A stretch of DNA of 64,000 bases, from assembly GCF_007991735.1 (NCBI RefSeq), contig NZ_BJYX01000001.1, positions 1 to 64,000 on the forward strand, read 5' to 3'. The DNA comes from Terrabacter aerolatus. Lineage in GTDB: Bacteria; Actinomycetota; Actinomycetes; Actinomycetales; Dermatophilaceae. The position numbers and the translations under genes are program-made. Every line of letters starts with the position of its first letter. Within the stretch, counting starts at the first letter, position 1. Under the pieces are notes generated by a model that searched no databases, had not been told where the DNA came from, and was given only the letters and a program-made list of their open reading frames with translations. Shown here one piece after another: positions 54,994 through 62,709 of the stretch.

Positions 54994-55530
54994 TCACGAA
55001 CCGACGGAGACGGTCGGGCACTGGCGCAGGGTCTGGGTGGGCGTCGGGACGACGGGCACCTTGCCGAAGCTCTTCCACGCGTTGCCCACGACGAGGTCGA
55101 CCGTGTCGCCCTTGCGCTTGTCGTCGACGAGGACGGCCTGGGGCACGTGGGTCTTGACGAGCTTGGCCGAGTCGGCGCCCTCGGGGCCGAAGCGGATCTG
55201 GGCGACCTGCGTGACGGTGGCCCTCTTCGGGTCGTTGCCGACGGCCTTGACCTGGAAGCCGCGGTCGGTCGCGGTCTTGGCGACCGCGGCGGCCAGCCCC
55301 CTGCGGGAGGTCGCGTTGTAGACGTCGAGGCTGACGTCGGCCGGGGTCAGCGGGACGACCGGAGCCACCGTCGTGCACGGTCCCGGCGTCGGCGTCGTGG
55401 CACGGAAGTAGGTCGAGGCGTAGTAGAACGCGCCGGCCAGGCTGAGCAGCACGACCGCGATGACGATCGTCGATCGGCGTTGACGGCGCACCCGGTAGGT
55501 GCGGTCGTCCTCGTCAGCGACCTCCGACAT
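54994..55530 (-). CDS. LytR C-terminal-domain protein
   Basis: A 178-residue single-pass membrane protein. A short charged cytosolic N-terminus, one helix (about 20-42) and an extracellular LytR_C domain (VSLDVYNATSRRGLAAAVAK, VAQIRFGPEGADSAKLVKT, VDLVVGNAWKSFG) are visible. The catalytic LCP domain is absent. It probably has a cell-wall-associated role. It lies 45 bp from the next upstream gene, likely an operon. Confidence 0.88.
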   Translation of the reverse strand: MSEVADEDDRTYRVRRQRRSTIVIAVVLLSLAGAFYYASTYFRATTPTPGPCTTVAPVVPLTPADVSLDVYNATSRRGLAAAVAKTATDRGFQVKAVGNDPKRATVTQVAQIRFGPEGADSAKLVKTHVPQAVLVDDKRKGDTVDLVVGNAWKSFGKVPVVPTPTQTLRQCPTVSVGS

Positions 55531-55575
55531 CCACGCTCCTTCGTCCGTCGCCCCCGGTGATCGAGCGGCCTCGTG

Positions 55576-55872
55576 TCAGGAGAGTACGAGGACTCGGGCG
55601 TGAAGGACAGGACGCTGCTGCAGCGCGGCGCGAAGTGCCCGGTGCAGACCGTCCTCGAGGTAGAGCTCGCCCTCCCACTCGACGCAGTGCGGGAAGAGGT
55701 CCCCGTAGAAGGTCGAGTCGTCCGCGAGCAGGCCGCGCAGGTCGAGCGTGCTCTTGGTCGTGATGAGCTCGCCGAGCTGCACCACCCGAGGCGGGACGTT
55801 CGACCAGTCCTTGGTCGTCTCGAGTCCATGGTCTGGGTACGGGCGCGAGTCGCCGACGGCCTTGAAAATCAC
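55576..55872 (-). CDS. Conserved small actinobacterial protein
   Basis: A 98-residue conserved protein: FKAVGDSRPYPDHGLETTKD, LADDSTFYGDLFPHCVEWEG and LYLEDGLHRALRAALQQRPV. It is sometimes labelled a VapB-like antitoxin in databases, but there is no toxin partner here. It diverges from the HerA-like gene. The function is unknown. Confidence 0.82.
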   Translation of the reverse strand: MIFKAVGDSRPYPDHGLETTKDWSNVPPRVVQLGELITTKSTLDLRGLLADDSTFYGDLFPHCVEWEGELYLEDGLHRALRAALQQRPVLHARVLVLS

Positions 55873-55910
55873 CGGGTCAGCATAGGCGTCGAAGGTGGAC
55901 GCCCGGCGAC

Positions 55911-55916
55911 TAGAGT
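55911..55916 (+). promoter_or_regulatory. -10 TAGAGT, leaderless HerA-like gene
   Basis: TAGAGT lies 7 nt before the GTG at 55924. Confidence 0.5.
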
Positions 55917-55923
55917 GCGAAGC

Positions 55924-57519
55924 GTGACCGAGACTGCAGGCTCAGGAGCCCCTCAGACGGGCGGCACGGGTGATACCAGCCAGATCGACGAGATCCGGGC
56001 CGGGTACGCGTTCGACGGCGGAGTGCTCAAGCTGGGCGCGGCGGTCGTCGACGGGCAGGCCCATGCGGACGCCCCGGTCCAGATCCCCCTCAGCGTGCTC
56101 AACCGGCACGGCCTCGTCGCCGGCGCTACCGGCACCGGCAAGACCAAGACGCTCCAGCTCATGGCCGAGCAGCTCTCGGCGCAGGGCGTCCCCGTCTTCC
56201 TCGCCGACATGAAGGGCGACCTCTCCGGACTCGCGACACCGGGCGAGGGCGGCGACAAGATCACCAGCCGCGCGGCCGACGTCGGCATGGAGTGGACGGC
56301 CACGGCATACCCCACCGAGTTCTTCGCGCTCGGCGGCAAGGGCTCCGGCATCTCGATCCGCGCCACGATCACGAGCTTCGGCCCGACCCTGCTCAGCAAG
56401 GTCCTCGGCCTCAACGACACGCAGGAGAGCAGCCTCGGGCTGATCTTCCACTACGCCGACAAGAACGGCCTGGCCCTGCTCGACCTCAAGGACCTGCGTG
56501 CCGTCATCACGCACCTGACCTCCGACGAGGGCAAGGCCGACCTCAAGGACCTCGGCGGACTCTCGAGCGCCACCGCGGGCGTCATCCTGCGCAACCTCAT
56601 CACCTTCGAGGACCAGGGCGCCGGCGACTTCTTCGGCGAGCCCGAGTTCGAGACGAGCGACCTGCTGCGCACCGCCGCCGACGGCCGGGGCATCATCTCC
56701 TGCCTCGAGCTGCCGCAGGTGCAGGACCGGCCCCAGCTCTTCTCGACCTTCCTCATGTGGATGCTCGCCGACCTCTTCCACGACCTGCCCGAGGAGGGCG
56801 ACCTCGACAAGCCGAAGCTCGTCTTCTTCTTCGACGAGGCGCACCTGCTCTTCGACGACGCGAGCAAGGCGTTCCTGCAGGCCATCGAGCAGACCGTGCG
56901 GCTCATCCGCTCCAAGGGCATCGGTGTCTTCTTCGTGACCCAGTCGCCCAAGGACGTCCCGTCCGGCGTGCTCGCCCAGCTCGGCAACCGCGTGCAGCAC
57001 GCGCTGCGCGCCTTCACCCCCGACGACGCCAAGGCACTCAAGCAGGCCATCGCGACCTATCCGCACACGGCCTACGACATGGAGAAGCTCCTGACGAGCC
57101 TCGGCATCGGCGAGGCCGTCGTCACCGTGCTGTCCGACAAGGGCGTCCCGACGCCCGTCGCGTGGACGCGGATGAAGGCCCCGAACTCGCTCATGGACCC
57201 CTCGCCGCAGGCGACGATGGATGCCGTCATCAGCGCCTCGCAGCTCAAGACGAAGTATGCCGACGTCGTCGACCGCGAGTCCGCCTACGAGAAGCTCCAG
57301 GCCCGGCTCCAGGCGGCTCCCGCGGCGCCCGAGGCTGCCGCACCCGCCCCGGCCGCCCCGTCGGCGCCGGCTCCCACGAGCACGCGGGCGCCCAAGCCCG
57401 AACCGAGCCTCATCGAGCAGGTCGCCGGCAGCTCGGCCTTCAAGTCGATGGTCCGGTCGGCCGGCACCGTCATCGGCCGCGAGATCACCCGCAGCCTCTT
57501 CGGCACCCGCCGCCGCTGA
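55924..57519 (+). CDS. HerA-like helicase/ATPase (DUF853)
   Basis: A 531-residue FtsK/HerA-type P-loop ATPase. Walker A is VAGATGTGKTKTLQLMAEQL, Walker B KLVFFFDEAHLLFDDA, sensor VFFVTQSPKDVPSGVLAQLG and arginine-finger region RVQHALRAFTPDD. An A/P-rich linker (about 458-490) precedes a short C-terminal domain (SSAFKSMVRSAGTVIGREIT). The family is widespread, but its DNA substrate is not established. No HerA nuclease partner (NurA/Sir2) is adjacent, so I do not call it a defence system. Confidence 0.9.
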   Translation: MTETAGSGAPQTGGTGDTSQIDEIRAGYAFDGGVLKLGAAVVDGQAHADAPVQIPLSVLNRHGLVAGATGTGKTKTLQLMAEQLSAQGVPVFLADMKGDLSGLATPGEGGDKITSRAADVGMEWTATAYPTEFFALGGKGSGISIRATITSFGPTLLSKVLGLNDTQESSLGLIFHYADKNGLALLDLKDLRAVITHLTSDEGKADLKDLGGLSSATAGVILRNLITFEDQGAGDFFGEPEFETSDLLRTAADGRGIISCLELPQVQDRPQLFSTFLMWMLADLFHDLPEEGDLDKPKLVFFFDEAHLLFDDASKAFLQAIEQTVRLIRSKGIGVFFVTQSPKDVPSGVLAQLGNRVQHALRAFTPDDAKALKQAIATYPHTAYDMEKLLTSLGIGEAVVTVLSDKGVPTPVAWTRMKAPNSLMDPSPQATMDAVISASQLKTKYADVVDRESAYEKLQARLQAAPAAPEAAAPAPAAPSAPAPTSTRAPKPEPSLIEQVAGSSAFKSMVRSAGTVIGREITRSLFGTRRR

Positions 57520-57523
57520 CGGG

Positions 57524-57540
57524 GGCTCCCGCCGGGAGCC
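57524..57540. terminator. Short hairpin between HerA-like and XRE genes
   Basis: GGCTCCC (57524-57530) and GGGAGCC (57534-57540) form a 7-bp GC stem between convergent genes. Confidence 0.5.
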
Positions 57541-57558
57541 GTGCGGCGGGCCGGGGCG

Positions 57559-58404
57559 TCAGGCGTCGAACTCGATGTCGTCGAGGTCGCCGTCGACGTC
57601 GGCGAAGTAGCTGATGACGCGGATGTCGGGCTCGTCGAGCACCTGGAGCACGAGCTGGCGCAGCTGGATCACCTGACCGGTGTCGAGGCGGATCCGCTTG
57701 GTGCGGCCCCGGGTCGGGTCGCTGTCGTGGCGTTCCCACCACTCGACCGTCGCGGGGTTCGCCTTGAAGATCTCGTCGAGGACGCGCTTGAACGACGGGT
57801 CGTCGGGGTGGCGCGCGTATGCCTCGCGGAAGAGTGCGAGCTGGTCGGCGGCCTCCTGCTCCCAGTCGACGAAGAGGCTGCGGGCGGCCGGGTCGCAGCA
57901 GTAGAACCACAGCAGGTTGCGCTCCCGCTTGGTGCGCTTGCTCTCCCAGTCGGTGAAGAGCTGGCACGCCGTGTGGTTGGCGCCCAGGACGTCCCAGCGC
58001 GCGCCCACGACGTAGGCCGGGTTGGGGTCGAGCGAGTCGAGCAGCTCCTCGAGCTCCTCGGTGAGCTCCTCGTGCGGCTGCGGACGGCGCGACGGCGCAC
58101 CGGTCGCGAGGGCGTGCAGGTGCGAGCGTCCGTCCGCGTCGAGCTTCAGGGCACGGGCCAGCCCGTCGATGACGCTCTTGCTCGGGCGCAGGTCGCGGCC
58201 GCGCTCGATGAGGTCGTAGTACGCCACGGAGATGTTGGCCAGCTCGGCGACCTCGGTGCGGCTGAGACCCACCCGGCGCCGGCCCTTGACCCGCTTGATG
58301 CCGACCTCCTCGGGCGCGAGCTGCTTGCGGCGGTTGCGCAGGAACTCGCCCAGCGGTGAAGGGGTGCGCACGCTGAGCGGGACGTCCGTGGTCATGGCGC
58401 TCAT
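57559..58404 (-). CDS. XRE regulator with MmyB-like ligand domain
   Basis: A 281-residue regulator. The N-terminal HTH_31/XRE domain reads VGLSRTEVAELANISVAYYD with LIERGRDLRPSKSVIDGLARAL. The MmyB-like (PAS-related) domain contains NPAYVVGARWDVLGANHTA, NLLWFYCCDPAARSLFVDWE and NPATVEWWERHD. The ATG at 58404 overlaps the MarR stop (ATGA), so the two regulators are translationally coupled; an ATG at 58395 is the alternative. The target is unknown. Confidence 0.9.
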   Translation of the reverse strand: MSAMTTDVPLSVRTPSPLGEFLRNRRKQLAPEEVGIKRVKGRRRVGLSRTEVAELANISVAYYDLIERGRDLRPSKSVIDGLARALKLDADGRSHLHALATGAPSRRPQPHEELTEELEELLDSLDPNPAYVVGARWDVLGANHTACQLFTDWESKRTKRERNLLWFYCCDPAARSLFVDWEQEAADQLALFREAYARHPDDPSFKRVLDEIFKANPATVEWWERHDSDPTRGRTKRIRLDTGQVIQLRQLVLQVLDEPDIRVISYFADVDGDLDDIEFDA

Positions 58405-58976
58405 CCTGCCAGTGCGGCACCTCCCCCGGCGCGGACGGCCGGTGCGGCGGTCTCGGGGAGTCCGACGGCGGCGGCCGGCGTCCCCGGCTCCGTGTCGGCG
58501 AGGACCTGGAGACGGTGGTGGGGGTCGAGGCGCTGCAGGATCGCCGCGGAGATGGCGGAGAGCTGCTCGACCTGTTCGTGGGTCAGGGCGTCGATGACCG
58601 TGGCGCGCACCGTCGAGACGTGGCCCGGTGCTGCGGCGACGAGGGCTGCGTGCCCGGCGTCGCCGAGACGCGCGTTCGTGGCGCGTCCGTCCTCGGGGCA
58701 GGCGAACCGCTCGACGAGCCCACGCTCCTCGAGCCGGCGCACGACGTGCGACAGGCGGGTCAGCGTGGCGTTGGTGCGCTGGCCGAGGCTCGTCATGCGC
58801 AGGGTGCGGTCGGGCGCCTCGGAGAGCATCGCGAGCACGAGGTACTCGAAGTGGGTGAGGCCGGAGTCGCGGCGCAGCTGGGCGTCGAGGGCGGCCGGGA
58901 CGAGCTCGACGACCGCGACGAGCCGCTTCCAGGCGGCGAGCTCGTCGGCGTCGAGCCATCGGGGTGTCGTGTCCAT
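58401..58976 (-). CDS. MarR-family transcriptional regulator
   Basis: A 191-residue winged-helix regulator: LTHFEYLVLAMLSEAPDRTL, LGQRTNATLTRLSHVVRRLEERGLVE (recognition helix) and CPEDGRATNARLGDAGHAAL (wing). TACGCT (58988-58983, minus strand) lies 6 nt before the ATG, and a TTGATATATCAA operator lies just upstream, so autorepression is expected. It is coupled to the XRE gene downstream. Confidence 0.92.
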   Translation of the reverse strand: MDTTPRWLDADELAAWKRLVAVVELVPAALDAQLRRDSGLTHFEYLVLAMLSEAPDRTLRMTSLGQRTNATLTRLSHVVRRLEERGLVERFACPEDGRATNARLGDAGHAALVAAAPGHVSTVRATVIDALTHEQVEQLSAISAAILQRLDPHHRLQVLADTEPGTPAAAVGLPETAAPAVRAGGGAALAG

Positions 58977-58997
58977 GGGACCAGCGTAGCCGCTTAG

Positions 58998-59009
58998 TTG
59001 ATATATCAA
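58998..59009. promoter_or_regulatory. MarR-type operator TTGATATATCAA
   Basis: A perfect 12-bp A/T-rich palindrome in a very GC-rich region. It covers the expected -35 region of marR, whose -10 TACGCT is 10 bp away on the minus strand. The form is typical of MarR operators. Confidence 0.75.
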
Positions 59010-59078
59010 GCAATCGCGGAGATGGGGCGACCACGACGAAACGATCTCGTGGACCGGTGGCTGCTCGCCAGAACGAGG

Positions 59079-59111
59079 AAGGACCCCGACGGACAAGCCG
59101 TCGGGGTCCTT
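59079..59111 (-). terminator. Terminator after tRNA-Ser(CGA)
   Basis: AAGGACCCCGACGG (59079-59092) and CCGTCGGGGTCCTT (59098-59111) form a 14-bp stem. Outer CCAGAACGA/TCGTTCTGG arms (59068-59122) extend it with a bulge. Confidence 0.8.
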
Positions 59112-59119
59112 CGTCGTTC

Positions 59120-59209
59120 TGGCGGTGGCGGTGGGATTTGAACCCACGGTGGAGTTACCCCCACACACGCTTTCGAGGCGTGCTCCTTAGGCCGCTCGGA
59201 CACGCCACC
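59120..59209 (-). tRNA. tRNA-Ser(CGA)
   Basis: A 90-nt class II tRNA. The acceptor is GGTGGCG/CGCCACC. The anticodon stem CACGC/GCGTG has loop CTCGAAA (anticodon CGA). A long variable arm and an encoded CCA are present. Confidence 0.95.
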
Positions 59210-59219
59210 GGGAGAGACC

Positions 59220-59723
59220 TTACCGGAGCCTGCGGCCCTCGAAGAAATCGACCAGAAGGGCCGCCGACTCCTCGGCGAGCACGCCCCCGACGACGTCCAC
59301 CACGTGCGTCGCGAGCGGGTCCCGGGTCAGGTCCCACACCGACCCGCACGCACCCGCCTTGGGGTCCCACGCACCGAACACGACGCGCTCCACCCGGGCC
59401 GCCATCGCCGCCCCGGCGCACATGACGCACGGCTCCAGCGTCACGACGAGCGTGCAGCCGTCGAGCCGCCACGAGCCCCCCACCCCGGCCGCCTCGCGCA
59501 GCGCCACCACCTCGGCGTGCCCCGTCGGGTCGCCCAGCTCCTCCCGGACGTTGTGGCCGCGGCCGACCACCCCACCGTCGGGGGCCACCACGAGCGCCCC
59601 GACCGGCACGTCCTGGGCGCCCGCCGTGGCGGCGGCGAGCTCGAGCGCCTGCCCCATCCACGCGGCATACGTCTCCGGCGGGGGGACTGAGGCCTTGCCA
59701 GGGGTCTCGGATCGCTTCGCCAC
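59220..59723 (-). CDS. tadA: tRNA adenosine(34) deaminase
   Basis: A cytidine-deaminase-fold enzyme making inosine at the wobble position of tRNA-Arg(ACG). The zinc motifs are [12 protein letters not shown] (HAE) and [11 protein letters not shown] (PCxxC). The GTG at 59723 gives 167 residues but has no convincing ribosome site. An ATG at 59657 ([20 protein letters not shown]) fits the usual family start and may be the real one. It is divergent from upp and is the neighbour of tRNA-Ser as in many actinobacteria. Confidence 0.9.
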   Translation of the reverse strand: MAKRSETPGKASVPPPETYAAWMGQALELAAATAGAQDVPVGALVVAPDGGVVGRGHNVREELGDPTGHAEVVALREAAGVGGSWRLDGCTLVVTLEPCVMCAGAAMAARVERVVFGAWDPKAGACGSVWDLTRDPLATHVVDVVGGVLAEESAALLVDFFEGRRLR

Positions 59724-59727
59724 GCGC

Positions 59728-59733
59728 TAAGTT
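59728..59733 (+). promoter_or_regulatory. -10 TAAGTT, leaderless upp
   Basis: TAAGTT lies 7 nt before the ATG at 59741 and only 5 bp from the annotated tadA start on the other strand. Confidence 0.5.
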
Positions 59734-59740
59734 TCCACCC

Positions 59741-60379
59741 ATGGACGTCCATGTCGCAGACCACCCGCTCATCGCGCACAAGCTGACCTACCTGCGCGAC
59801 AAGCGGACCGACAGCCCAACCTTCCGGCGCCTCGCCGAGGAGCTCGTGACGCTCCTCGCCTACGAGGCCACGCGCGACGTCCGCGTCGAGCCGTTCGACA
59901 TCGAGACGCCGGTCGCGCCGACCACCGGCATCAAGCTGTCCAACCCCAAGCCGATCATCGTCCCGATCCTGCGCGCCGGCCTCGGCATGCTCGACGGCAT
60001 GGTCAAGCTCCTGCCGAGCGCCGAGGTGGGCTTCCTCGGCATGATCCGCAACGAGGAGACGCTCGAGGTCTCGACGTACGCGAACCGCCTGCCCGACGAC
60101 CTCACCGGCCGCCAGGTCTTCATCCTCGACCCGATGCTCGCGACCGGCGGCACGCTCGTCATGGCGATCGACTACCTCACCGCCAAGGGCGCCCGTGACA
60201 TCACCGCGGTCTGCCTGCTCGCCGCACCCGAGGGCATCAAGCACCTCGAGGACGAGCTCTCCGACAGCGACATCCCCGTCAAGGTCGTGCTCGGCACCAT
60301 CGACGAGAAGCTCAACGAGAAGGGCTACATCGTCCCCGGCCTGGGCGACGCGGGCGACCGTCTCTACGGCGTCGTCTGA
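59741..60379 (+). CDS. upp: Uracil phosphoribosyltransferase
   Basis: A pyrimidine salvage enzyme converting uracil and PRPP to UMP; 212 residues. [21 protein letters not shown] opens the family, and [17 protein letters not shown] and the PRPP loop [16 protein letters not shown] are diagnostic. The end [15 protein letters not shown] is also diagnostic. The promoter appears leaderless. Confidence 0.97.
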   Translation: MDVHVADHPLIAHKLTYLRDKRTDSPTFRRLAEELVTLLAYEATRDVRVEPFDIETPVAPTTGIKLSNPKPIIVPILRAGLGMLDGMVKLLPSAEVGFLGMIRNEETLEVSTYANRLPDDLTGRQVFILDPMLATGGTLVMAIDYLTAKGARDITAVCLLAAPEGIKHLEDELSDSDIPVKVVLGTIDEKLNEKGYIVPGLGDAGDRLYGVV

Positions 60380-60406
60380 ACACCACCGACGGCGTATGCC
60401 GTGTGG

Positions 60407-61396
60407 TCACGGCAACACGTCGCCCCACTCGGCGTCGCGCGCGTTCCGGTAGCGCTCCCCCGCCTTCCTGGAGATGACCTCGCGGCCGGCGGTGCCGTCG
60501 GGGCGGCAGACCTGGAACTCCACGAAGCCCTTGCGCTTCAACGGATGCCGGAGGATGCGCCCTGGAAGTGCCTCTGCGACAAGAGGTTCGGCGACGCCGG
60601 GCGCCGCGGCCGCGACCCACGAGAACTTCTCGTCCTCGTAGGAGAGCTCGGCGCCCTTGAGCCGGCGGTGCTCGGCGCTTCGATTCACCCGTGCCGCGAA
60701 GTGGCACCAGTCGCCCTGCGCCAGTGGGCACTCCGCCGCGTGCGGGCACGGCCCGAGCAGGGTCCACCCGGCGTCGATGAGCCTCGTTCGCACCCGGAGC
60801 ACCCGGGCGTAGCCGTCGGGTGTGCCCGGCTCGACCACAGCCACCGCCCCACCCCGGCGCATGGCGTCGGCGACGAGCGCATCCTGTTGCTGCGGGTCGA
60901 GCTCGCTCAGCACGTACGACACCGTCACGAGGTCGGCCTCGAGGTCCGGCCACGCGCCGGCCCGGGCCTGCCGGAACGTCGCGCCGGACAAGGCCGGTGA
61001 CGTCGCGTCGGCGACGAGGTCCCGCCCGAGTGCGAGGGCGTCCTCGACCTGGTCGAGGACCGTGACCGCCTCCAGGGACTCGAAGACGCCGGCCGCCGCC
61101 CAGGCCGCCGCCCCGGTGCCGCCGCCGAGGTCGAGCAACGAGCGGGGTGCGAGACCGCGGTCGGCGACGGCTCCGAGGGCTTTTGCCAGGGCGGCGTGGG
61201 TGGCCGGCATCCGGTATGCGGCGTAGGCGGCGACGTGCACGCGTGAGGCGAGGATCGGGGCGGTCGCCGGGGCCACCGAGCGGTACCGCGAGACGAGTGC
61301 CTCGGTCGCCCGAGCCAGCTCTCGTTCGTCCATCCCGCCCACCGCGCGCCTCAGAGCGGCATGCAGCTCGACGGCATACTCTGGCGTTCGCGACAC
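60407..61396 (-). CDS. Rsm22-family SAM methyltransferase
   Basis: A 329-residue ribosome-associated methyltransferase-like protein. SLLDLGGGTGAAAWAAAGVF is the SAM motif, and VSYVLSELDPQQQDALV follows. A cysteine cluster CPHAAECPLAQGDWCHFAAR is likely a metal site, and RLKGAELSYEDEKFSWVA is family-typical. The GTG at 61396 is chosen over the far upstream frame because TATCCT (61408-61403, minus strand) lies 6 nt upstream. The rRNA target is inferred from mitochondrial Rsm22. Confidence 0.9.
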   Translation of the reverse strand: MSRTPEYAVELHAALRRAVGGMDERELARATEALVSRYRSVAPATAPILASRVHVAAYAAYRMPATHAALAKALGAVADRGLAPRSLLDLGGGTGAAAWAAAGVFESLEAVTVLDQVEDALALGRDLVADATSPALSGATFRQARAGAWPDLEADLVTVSYVLSELDPQQQDALVADAMRRGGAVAVVEPGTPDGYARVLRVRTRLIDAGWTLLGPCPHAAECPLAQGDWCHFAARVNRSAEHRRLKGAELSYEDEKFSWVAAAAPGVAEPLVAEALPGRILRHPLKRKGFVEFQVCRPDGTAGREVISRKAGERYRNARDAEWGDVLP

Positions 61397-61549
61397 GCGA
61401 GGAGGATAGCGGCGCGAGGCCGGACCACCGCCCGACACGCGGGCGGGCGTGCGGGACCCCACCCGCCCCGTACGGCACACTGGTCACACCTCTGTGCCGG
61501 GAGGCTGTCAGGGCAGCCCCGCCACCTTCCCTCCAAGGAGCGACACACC

Positions 61550-61720
61550 ATGGGCGCCAAGGCCAAGAAGATCATCCTGATCATCGTGCTCGCGTTCTTC
61601 GTCTATGCCGTCTTCACCTCGCCCGTCAAGGCTGCTGACATCGTCAACAACATCTGGGGCGTGCTCGTCGACGGCTTCAGCGCGATCCTGCGGTTCTTCA
61701 GCTCCCTGCTCAACCGCTGA
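61550..61720 (+). CDS. Small single-pass membrane protein
   Basis: 56 residues: GAKAKKIILIIVLAFFVYAV gives a basic start and one transmembrane helix (about 8-24). An amphipathic segment (VNNIWGVLVDGFSAILRFF) follows. CAAGGAG precedes the ATG. It lies 18 bp before the PH-domain gene, so they are probably co-expressed. The function is unknown. Confidence 0.8.
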   Translation: MGAKAKKIILIIVLAFFVYAVFTSPVKAADIVNNIWGVLVDGFSAILRFFSSLLNR

Positions 61721-61738
61721 TGAGCGCACACTGAGTCC

Positions 61739-62536
61739 ATGGCGTTCCTACGGAGCACCGAGGTCCCGGCGGGACTGACGCCGATCCTGCTCCCGGGCGA
61801 GCGGCTCGTCACCGCGGTGCGCGCGCACTGGGCCAAGCTCGCCGAGCCCGTCGCGACGACGACCATCGGTTTCATCGTGGCCGTGTGGGTCGACTCGAAC
61901 GTCACGAAGTCCACCCAGGCGATGGGCACGATCTTCTGGTGGGTCTTCTTCGCGCTGCTCGCGCGGATGCTCTGGTGCCTGCTCGACTGGAGCCACAACT
62001 GGTTCGTCGCGACCGACAAGCGGCTCCTGCTGCGCTACGGGCTCATCTCCCACAAGGTCGCCATGATGCCGCTGCTCAAGGTCACCGACATGAGCTACGT
62101 GCGGTCGATCCCCGGCCAGTTCCTCGGTTTCGGCAAGTTCGTCCTCGAGAGCGCCGGCCAGGACCAGGCCCTGCGCGAGATCAAGTGGGTGCCCAACCCC
62201 GACGAGACCTACCGAGACATCTGCGCCGAGATCTTCCACATCGTCCCGCCGCCGGGCGACGAGGACTTCGAGGAGATCGACGAGCTGCCCGGCGACCCCG
62301 GCATGCCCGGAGGCCCCACCCGCGGTGGAGGCCCGGCCGGGTCCGGCGGCGACGCGGCGTTCCCCGACGTGCACCGCACCCACAACCCCATTCAGGACCG
62401 GCTCGACTCCTACTCGCGGGCGGTCCCGATCCAGCGACCCGCCGAGCAGCCCGAGACCGTCTACGAGAGCGAGGACCTCAAGCGCCGTCGCCGTGGCGCC
62501 GACACGGGCCCGATCTGGCCGCGGGCCCGGGACTGA
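61739..62536 (+). CDS. Bacterial PH-domain membrane protein
   Basis: A 265-residue protein. Two helices (about 40-52 and 62-82) precede a bPH_2 domain (WFVATDKRLLLRYGLISHKV, MMPLLKVTDMSYVRSIPGQFLGFGKF). A long acidic, G/P-rich C-terminus ends RRRRGADTGPIWPRARD. Such proteins bind membranes, but their role is unknown. It pairs with the 56-residue membrane protein upstream. Confidence 0.87.
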   Translation: MAFLRSTEVPAGLTPILLPGERLVTAVRAHWAKLAEPVATTTIGFIVAVWVDSNVTKSTQAMGTIFWWVFFALLARMLWCLLDWSHNWFVATDKRLLLRYGLISHKVAMMPLLKVTDMSYVRSIPGQFLGFGKFVLESAGQDQALREIKWVPNPDETYRDICAEIFHIVPPPGDEDFEEIDELPGDPGMPGGPTRGGGPAGSGGDAAFPDVHRTHNPIQDRLDSYSRAVPIQRPAEQPETVYESEDLKRRRRGADTGPIWPRARD

Positions 62537-62709
62537 GCGCGCTGACGCGACCCTCGGTGACCGGGATCCGGCCCGGGCGGGTACCAACCGGTAGCCGTGG
62601 TCCCATCCGCGGCGCGCGGCCGACGACGCCCGGGCAGGACTCGCAGGCGGTCGCGCTCCCCGCTAGTTTGTGGTGATCCGCCCGTCACCCGACATGCTCG
62701 GAGGTCAGC

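Noticed and set aside
55576-55872. VapB-type antitoxin
   Set aside because: No PIN-domain or other toxin adjoins it, and the protein resembles a conserved standalone actinobacterial family.
55924-57519. HerA-based antiphage defence system
   Set aside because: No nuclease, Sir2 or DUF4297 partner is adjacent. The DUF853 type is common housekeeping-like content.
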